Shown here: one piece after another, positions 7,412-13,873 of the stretch
Layout of the letters: each line of letters starts with the position of its first letter
Position numbering within the stretch: position 1 is the stretch's first letter
Assembly: GCA_009926815.1 (NCBI GenBank)
Contig: RFOC01000034.1
Coordinates: 1 to 13,873 of the forward strand
Source of the DNA: Planctomycetota bacterium
GTDB lineage: Bacteria; Planctomycetota; Phycisphaerae; Phycisphaerales; SM1A02
Length of the DNA: 13,873 bases
Direction: 5' to 3'
The notes under the pieces: model-generated
What the model was told of the DNA's origin: nothing
Databases searched by the model: none
Seen by the model: only the letters and a program-made list of their open reading frames with translations
Program-made: the position numbers and the translations under genes

Positions 7412-7438
7412 AGAGGGGCCACTCGACCCCCGAGCCTC
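7412..7438 (+). terminator. Possible weak terminator after the RCC1 gene
   Basis: GGGG and CCCC runs directly after the stop codon could form a short 4-bp stem with an 8-base loop. There is no T tract. The evidence is thin, and the stronger hairpins further into the convergent gap may do this job instead. Confidence 0.2.
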
Positions 7439-7457
7439 GCCCCACGCCATGACCCGC
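7439..7457. repeat. 19-bp inverted partner of the 47-bp repeat core
   Basis: This 19-bp sequence (GCCCCACG...GACCCGC) is the exact reverse complement of 7577-7595 and, with one mismatch, of 7624-7642. It brackets the left side of the convergent gap. Together the copies could form a large cruciform or RNA stem, and they look like parts of a dispersed palindromic family. Confidence 0.75.
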
Positions 7458-7479
7458 AAAGCGGTGTCGCGAGGAGCGA

Positions 7480-7498
7480 AGCGAGAGCCCCTCTCGTT
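7480..7498. terminator. Hairpin in the convergent gap
   Basis: CGAGAG (7482-7487) and CTCTCG (7491-7496) pair around a 3-base loop. A G-T and an A-T pair extend the stem outward. It lies between two converging genes and could help end transcription from the left. The T tract is only two bases long. Confidence 0.35.
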
Positions 7499-7560
7499 CC
7501 GCAGGATTGGGTGACCGAGCGGTAGCGACGAGCGCCAAGCCGAGGCGGATGCGAAGCGGA

Positions 7561-7654
7561 GCCGAGGCGTCCGCGTGCGGGTCATGGCGTGGGGCGAAGC
7601 GGACGCCGCCGAGGCGTCCGCGTGCGGGTCATGGCGTGGAGCGAAGCGGACGCC
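7561..7654. repeat. Two tandem 47-bp units with internal palindromes (REP-like element / bidirectional terminator)
   Basis: Units 7561-7607 and 7608-7654 differ at a single base (7593 G, 7640 A). Each begins GCCGAGGCGTCCGC and ends GCGGACGCC, so each carries a 9-bp palindromic pair (7566-7574 with 7599-7607; 7613-7621 with 7646-7654). Across the unit border, 7599-7607 and 7613-7621 form a perfect 9-bp stem with a 5-base loop, the strongest hairpin here. The period of 47 is not a multiple of three and no gene is supported, so this is not protein repeat coding. The element ends 11 bp from the lysC stop. It is symmetric, so it could terminate transcription from both sides. The remaining gap (7499-7560) has related GCGAAGCGGA-type words but no gene. 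Confidence 0.8.
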
Positions 7655-7665
7655 GCTCAGGAGGA

Positions 7666-8927
7666 CTACGCCGAACCCAGCTGCCGGGCCAGCGTCACCT
7701 GCTCGCCCAGTTCCAGGCCGAAGGCCTCGTGCACCAGCCGGAGCGAGAGTTCGCCATGCTCCTTGGGCACCAGGCAGCTGATCCGGATCTCGCTGGTGGA
7801 GATGTTCCGGATGGGCACGCCCGCGTCGCCGAGCACCTTGAACATGCGGCTGGCCACGCCGGCATGGCTTCGCATGCCCGTGCCGACGGCACTGACCTTG
7901 GAGAGACCGACCTCCAGGTCGATGCGACCCGCCCCCAGGCGATCCAGCACCTCGCTGACGGCGACCTTGGTCTCGGGCAGGTCGGCGTGTTCCACCGTGA
8001 AGGCCAGATCCACGCCCTGGGGACCTTCCGTCTGGATGATGTCGTCCACCAGCACGCCCTTGCCCGCGATGGCGGCGAAGACCTGGCCCTGGACCCCGGC
8101 GGAACGGGGCAAGCCCTGCAGGTGCACGCGTCCAAGATCGGGCTTGAGAGCGCAGCCGATGACGGCGATCGATTCCATTCGAGGGGTCTCCCGTTGGATC
8201 ATGGTGCCAGGCTCGGGGCGCTGGCTGTGTCGGACATGGATGGGAACGCCGTGACGCTGGCCGAACACCACGGCACGGGCATGCATGACGCCCGCGCCCA
8301 CGGCGGCCAGTTCCAGCATCTCTTCGTACGTGATCGCGCCCAACTTGGGCGCCTCGGGCACAAGACGGGGGTCGGCGGTGTGCACGCCGTCCACGTCGGT
8401 GTAGATCTCGCAGCAGCCCCCGGTGTCCTGCACCCGCAGCGCCGACGCCACGGCCACCGCGGTGGTGTCGCTGCCACCCCGGCCAAGCGTGGTGATGAGC
8501 CCCTCGTCGGAGACGCCCTGGAATCCGGTCACCACCGGCACGGAGCCGGCATCCATGAGCCGGCCCAGCAGGTCGGCGTCGATCCCCTGCAGCTTCGCCC
8601 TGCCATGGCCCGCATCCGTGCGCATGCCGCACTGGAAGGCGTTCAGGCTTCGGGCGGGCACCCCCTGATCCTCGAGCGCCATGGCCGTCAGCGCAGCGCT
8701 CACGGCCTCGCCGGTGCTCATGAGGGCATCCAGCTCGCGACGCCCCGGGGTTCGGCACACCTGGCCCGCCAGTTCGATGAGCTCGTCGGTGGCATGACCC
8801 ATGGCGCTGACCACCACGGCCACCCGGTGACCATCCGCCCTGCTCTCGGCCACTCGACGGGCGGCCCTCCGGATGCGGTCCGGGTCGGACACCGAGGTGC
8901 CGCCGAACTTCATCACCAGCGTGGCCA

Positions 8928-8928
<1 letters not shown>
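7666..8928 (-). CDS. lysC: Aspartate kinase
   Basis: It phosphorylates L-aspartate, the first step of the lysine, threonine, methionine and diaminopimelate pathway. The 420-residue length suits a monofunctional aspartokinase. It has KFGGTS at 7-12 (ATP/catalytic lysine), VVVSAMG at 38-44, STGE at 71-74, TTLGRGGSDTTA at 146-157 and YTDVDGVHTADPR at 176-188. Two ACT domains follow at about 265-340 and 341-415. The second holds SKVSAVGTGM and ISTSEIRIS, the region that forms the inhibitor site in lysine/threonine-sensitive enzymes, so feedback control is likely, though which amino acid acts cannot be told. The ATG at 8928 gives the expected N-terminus. It overlaps the typA stop by one base (TGATG) with no clear Shine-Dalgarno, so translation is probably coupled to typA. 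An internal ATG at codon 251 could give a regulatory-subunit product. Confidence 0.95.
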
Positions 8929-10793
<1,865 letters not shown>

Positions 10794-10850
10794 GGAGAGC
10801 CCCGCAGTCTAGCGGAACCCCGACCGGATCCATGCAGGAAAGTTGGGAAA
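10794..10850 (-). other. Short gap between the peptidase and typA genes
   Basis: These 57 bp hold no gene. I see no convincing terminator, promoter or Shine-Dalgarno for typA. The short distance favours read-through transcription, but a separate typA promoter inside the upstream gene cannot be excluded. Confidence 0.4.
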
Positions 10851-12392
10851 TCAGGCCAGGCCGTACAGCGGCAGCAACTTGCCTTCCAGGTGCCGCATGA
10901 GCGGGTCGGCCGAGAGCGGCTTGCCGGTGACCTTCCGGCACAGTCCGTCCAGCCGGTGCCGCCGTCCCTCGGCGTGCACGTTCTTCCGAAGCCAGCCCAG
11001 CAGCGGCGAGAAGTCTCCCCGCGTGAACCCCTCCTCCAGGCCGGGCAGGTCCGTCCGGGCCTTCTCGAAGAGCTGCGCGGCCAGGAGCGTGCCCAGGGTG
11101 TACGTGGGGAAATACCCGATGGCGCCCATGCTCCAGTGCACATCCTGCAGGCAACCACGCCGGTCATCAGGCACCGTGAGACCGAGGAAGTCCTTGTACA
11201 GGCCGTTCCAGACTCCGGGCAGATCGGCCACCTTCAGGTCGCCCTTGATCATGGCCCGCTCCAGCTCGAAGCGGATCATGACGTGCATGTTGTAGGTGCC
11301 TTCGTCCGCCTCCACGCGGATGAAACCCGGCTCGACCACGTTCGCTCCGTCCACCAGGTCCTGCAGGCTGAAGCGATCGCATGCCTCGCCGAAGAAGGCG
11401 GGCAACTGGCCCTGCGCCCAGGTCCAGAACGCACGGCTTCGGCCCACCTGGTTCTCCCACAGGCGACTCTGGCTCTCATGCACCGAAAGCCCAGCGGCCT
11501 CGCCCATGGGCAGGCCGATGCGTTCCGCGGAGAGCCCCTGCTCGTACATCCCGTGCCCAGCCTCGTGCATGGTGCTCCCGAGGGCATCCAGCACGCACGT
11601 CTCCAGGTATCGGGTGGTCATGCGGACGTCGTTGCAGTGGCTTCCACCGCAGAAGGGGTGCGTGCTTCGGTCGAGTCGGCCGCGGCTGAAGTCGAATCCG
11701 ATCCGTCGGGCGACGAACTTGACGAAGCGTTCCTGATCCGCAAGGGCCAGGGCGTGCTCGTTGAAGCCGTTCGAGGGCCTTCGGGGCGCCCCTCGGAGTC
11801 GATCGAGCAGTCCCTGCAGCCGCTTCCGCAGCGGCTCGAACACCGCCTGCATCTCAACAGCCGCCAGTCCAGGTTCGTAGCTGTCAGCCAGCGCATCCCA
11901 TGGCTCGCCCCCCGCGGGCCAGCCCAGGCACTCGGCCTTCTGCCTGTTCAACTCGACCGTCCGCTCAAGCCAGGGCTGGAACCGGGGGAAATCGTTCGCC
12001 TGGCGCGCCGCGGCCCACTCGTGCATGGCCTTGCTGGAGAGCTCCGCAAGCTCGCTGACGAGCGCCTCGGGCAGTCGTGTGGCCTTGCGCCAATCCCGGT
12101 CGATCTCCCGCACGTCCACGCGATCCGGGTGATCCTCCGGCAAGCCGGCGACGGCGTCCATGGCCGCGGCAATCAGGTCGCCGGTCTGCGTTGACGTGAA
12201 GGTCTGGTGCGAGAGCCGGGCCAGGTGCGCCAGCTGGGCGGATCGCCACTCCACGCCCCCTTCGGGCATCATGGTCTCCTGGTCCCAGCCGAGCACCGAA
12301 GCGGTGCTCTCGAGCAGCTTCACCTCGCGCACGCGGCCAATCAGGGCCGCCATGGCGGCCGTGCCGGAGTCATGCGCGGCGGTGGCCGTCAC
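10851..12392 (-). CDS. M32 family metallocarboxypeptidase (carboxypeptidase Taq type)
   Basis: M32 enzymes are zinc carboxypeptidases of the cytoplasm that trim C-terminal residues from peptides. The 513-residue product matches the family length (about 500). It carries LGWDQETMMPEGG at 34-46, HPF at 245-247, the zinc site HEAGH at 276-280 and HESQSRLWEN at 305-314, whose glutamate is the third ligand. RVEADEGTYN at 359-368 and a W-SMGAIGYFPTYTLG block at 420-434 complete the fold. All catalytic residues are in place, so it should be active. I take the GTG at 12392, which overlaps the upstream stop as GTGA. An ATG at 12353 (13 codons later) is the alternative, and it lies closer to the conserved start. 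There is no signal peptide. The overlap suggests translation is tied to the ankyrin protein. Confidence 0.92.
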   Translation of the reverse strand: MTATAAHDSGTAAMAALIGRVREVKLLESTASVLGWDQETMMPEGGVEWRSAQLAHLARLSHQTFTSTQTGDLIAAAMDAVAGLPEDHPDRVDVREIDRDWRKATRLPEALVSELAELSSKAMHEWAAARQANDFPRFQPWLERTVELNRQKAECLGWPAGGEPWDALADSYEPGLAAVEMQAVFEPLRKRLQGLLDRLRGAPRRPSNGFNEHALALADQERFVKFVARRIGFDFSRGRLDRSTHPFCGGSHCNDVRMTTRYLETCVLDALGSTMHEAGHGMYEQGLSAERIGLPMGEAAGLSVHESQSRLWENQVGRSRAFWTWAQGQLPAFFGEACDRFSLQDLVDGANVVEPGFIRVEADEGTYNMHVMIRFELERAMIKGDLKVADLPGVWNGLYKDFLGLTVPDDRRGCLQDVHWSMGAIGYFPTYTLGTLLAAQLFEKARTDLPGLEEGFTRGDFSPLLGWLRKNVHAEGRRHRLDGLCRKVTGKPLSADPLMRHLEGKLLPLYGLA

Positions 12393-13873
12393 GGCGCGGC
12401 CTGCTGGGCTGCGGGCTTGAGCTTCAGCTGGTCCTGGAGGTACTTGAGCACCTCGTCGCGATTGCCGTCGGACCGGTTGCGGGCGTAGTCGACCGCATTC
12501 CAGCCTCGCGAGTCGCGGGCGTTCACGTCCACCTTGGCCGCCTGAAGCAGCTGCAGCTTGTCCACCTTGCCGTTCGCCGAGGCGATCAGCCATGCGGTCA
12601 TGCCCTGCCGATTGGTGGCGGCGGTGTCCGCGCCGGCGGTGATGAGGGCCTGCAGGCTCTCCACCTTGCCGTTGCGAGCCGCCCGCATCAGCGCGGTGTC
12701 GCCCGTCAGGTTGTCCGCCGCCTTCATGTCGGCCTTGGCATCGATCAGCAACTGCACGGAACGCGGGTCGCCGATGCCCGCGGCCCACAGCAGCGGCGTG
12801 AGGCCATTCTTGTCGGCCACGTTCACGGTGGCACCATGGGCCAGCAGCATGGTGACCGTCTCGGGCTTGCCCAGGGCCGCCGTCCACATGAGCGGCGTGC
12901 CACCCAGGCGGTCCACCGCGTTCACGATGTCGACGTTCCTGGCCTTCGCGGCATCGAGCAACTGCTTCACGATCTCGGTCCGGCCGCTCTCGCCCGCGAT
13001 GCAGAGCGCGTTCTTGCCATCACGGCCCGCCACCTTCAGGTCAGCCCCACGCTCGATCAGGAGCGCCACGACCTCGCCCCTGCCCTCCTTGGCGGCCCAG
13101 TGCAGTGCGGTTCGTCCACCCGCGCTGTCCGGGGCGTCGATCTTCGCGCCCTCGTCCAGCTGCTTCTTGACCGCGGCCAGATCGCCGCTTCGGGCCGCCG
13201 TAACCAGGGCACTGGCGGCCTTCTCGGCTGGGCTGGGGCCCGCGGGAGCGTTGGGGGATCCCGGCGTCCCCGGGGGCCGGCGAATCAGGCACGAGAGGGA
13301 CGGGGCCTTGGGATGATCAAGGCTGAACGAGAGCTTGATGGTCCGGCCCGTCTCACGCCACTGGTTCCAGTCGATGTGAACGACGTGCTCCGCCTTCGCA
13401 TCGGCGCCGGCGTCCGGCACGATGGGCGGCACCACCGCCGTGATCTTGAAGGGGGTGCCATCCACGCTCTTGAGCGAGATGGTTCCCTCGCTGGTCTGGC
13501 CCTCGCCGGGCGCCTCGATCACGTCGGGCGTGAGGGTGACGTAGGCCGGGACCTTGCCCGACACCGTCATCATGGTCGGCGCGTGGCCGTCCACCTGGAA
13601 GGTGACACGCTTGCTCAATGCGGCGCCAGGCTTGGGACCGGCCTTCAGGCTGATCTCCACCTCGGCGGAGCCGCCCGGCGGAATGGGTTCCTTCGGGGTC
13701 CCCGCCGTGGTGCAGCCGCAGCTGGTGATCGCCTTGGTCACGGTGACGGGCTTGTCGGAGATGTTGATCAGTTTCACCTTGCCGCTCTTGGCGGTGTCCA
13801 CCACCATCTCGCCCAGATCCAGCGGGTCCGGTTCGCAGCGGAGCACGGGCTGGGTGGCTTCGCCGGTCGAGGG
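12389..13873 (-). CDS. DUF1573-ankyrin repeat protein, N-terminus outside the window
   Basis: The frame is open to the window edge, so the true start, probably with a signal peptide, is not visible. A GTG at 13846 lies inside the domain and is unlikely to be the start. Counting from that GTG, residues 1-190 form a DUF1573-type beta-sandwich region with the family signature (LDLGEMVVD, then LINISDKPVTV and SCGCTT at 42-47), followed by a second beta-rich stretch. A Pro/Gly/Ala linker (191-208) leads to about eight ankyrin repeats (about 210-475), with motifs such as GRTALHWAAKEG, GTPLMWTAALG and DTALMRAARNG. DUF1573 domains usually occur on exported or envelope proteins. Ankyrin repeats bind other proteins, so this may be a periplasmic scaffold. 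Its partner is unknown. The stop overlaps the peptidase start. Confidence 0.85.
   Translation of the reverse strand, partial: PSTGEATQPVLRCEPDPLDLGEMVVDTAKSGKVKLINISDKPVTVTKAITSCGCTTAGTPKEPIPPGGSAEVEISLKAGPKPGAALSKRVTFQVDGHAPTMMTVSGKVPAYVTLTPDVIEAPGEGQTSEGTISLKSVDGTPFKITAVVPPIVPDAGADAKAEHVVHIDWNQWRETGRTIKLSFSLDHPKAPSLSCLIRRPPGTPGSPNAPAGPSPAEKAASALVTAARSGDLAAVKKQLDEGAKIDAPDSAGGRTALHWAAKEGRGEVVALLIERGADLKVAGRDGKNALCIAGESGRTEIVKQLLDAAKARNVDIVNAVDRLGGTPLMWTAALGKPETVTMLLAHGATVNVADKNGLTPLLWAAGIGDPRSVQLLIDAKADMKAADNLTGDTALMRAARNGKVESLQALITAGADTAATNRQGMTAWLIASANGKVDKLQLLQAAKVDVNARDSRGWNAVDYARNRSDGNRDEVLKYLQDQLKLKPAAQQAAP

Noticed and set aside
7439..7654. A CRISPR array
   Set aside because: Only two adjacent units with no unique spacers between them, and no cas genes nearby.
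7507..7665. Start of a plus-strand frame inside the repeat gap
   Set aside because: It reads through palindromic repeats and then antisense to lysC. The 47-bp period breaks the frame between units, so no protein repeat is intended.
13844..13846. GTG as the start of the DUF1573-ankyrin gene
   Set aside because: The frame stays open to the window edge and the GTG lies at the first conserved strand of the domain, so the true start is more likely upstream.

Overview
The window is a high-GC bacterial chromosome segment with tightly packed genes. It most likely comes from a planctomycete of the class Phycisphaerae. That is an inference from gene content: a secreted RCC1-repeat protein ending in a dockerin-like calcium-binding pair and carrying Asp/Gly-rich linkers, a DUF1573-ankyrin protein, a Kdo transferase, a pseudopilin-export (GspK-like) protein, and dispersed GC-rich palindromic repeats. 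No rRNA or other marker gene is present to prove it.

Left edge (1 to about 184): sequence of lower GC (about 59% by hand count) that does not belong to the gene to its right. It has one open frame on the minus strand that runs off the window. At about 184 it meets a large GspK-like gene that has no N-terminal membrane segment and no credible start codon, so this point looks like an insertion boundary, a deletion or an assembly join.

Plus-strand operon (185-5600): GspK-like protein, then WaaA (Kdo transferase), ThiL (thiamine-monophosphate kinase), a TsaE protein fused at its C-terminus to a YacG-type zinc-binding domain, and a 55-residue lipoprotein. WaaA, ThiL and TsaE overlap by 8 and 3 bases, so translational coupling is likely. 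The TsaE-YacG fusion is the most unusual protein here. After a short gap with an 8-bp inverted repeat comes a secreted seven-bladed RCC1-type propeller with a dockerin-like tail (5759-7411).

Convergent gap (7412-7665): about 250 bases with no gene, filled by a palindromic repeat cluster. It holds two tandem 47-bp units, a 19-bp inverted partner and strong hairpins, and is probably a bidirectional terminator or REP-like element.

Minus-strand run (13873 down to 7666): a DUF1573-ankyrin protein (its N-terminus lies beyond the window), an M32 carboxypeptidase overlapping it by 4 bases, the ribosome-associated GTPase TypA/BipA 57 bp further on, and aspartate kinase LysC, whose ATG overlaps the TypA stop codon. 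Most genes are housekeeping: envelope lipid, thiamine cofactor, t6A tRNA modification, translation and lysine/threonine synthesis. The unusual parts are the domain fusions, the repeat cluster and the left junction.
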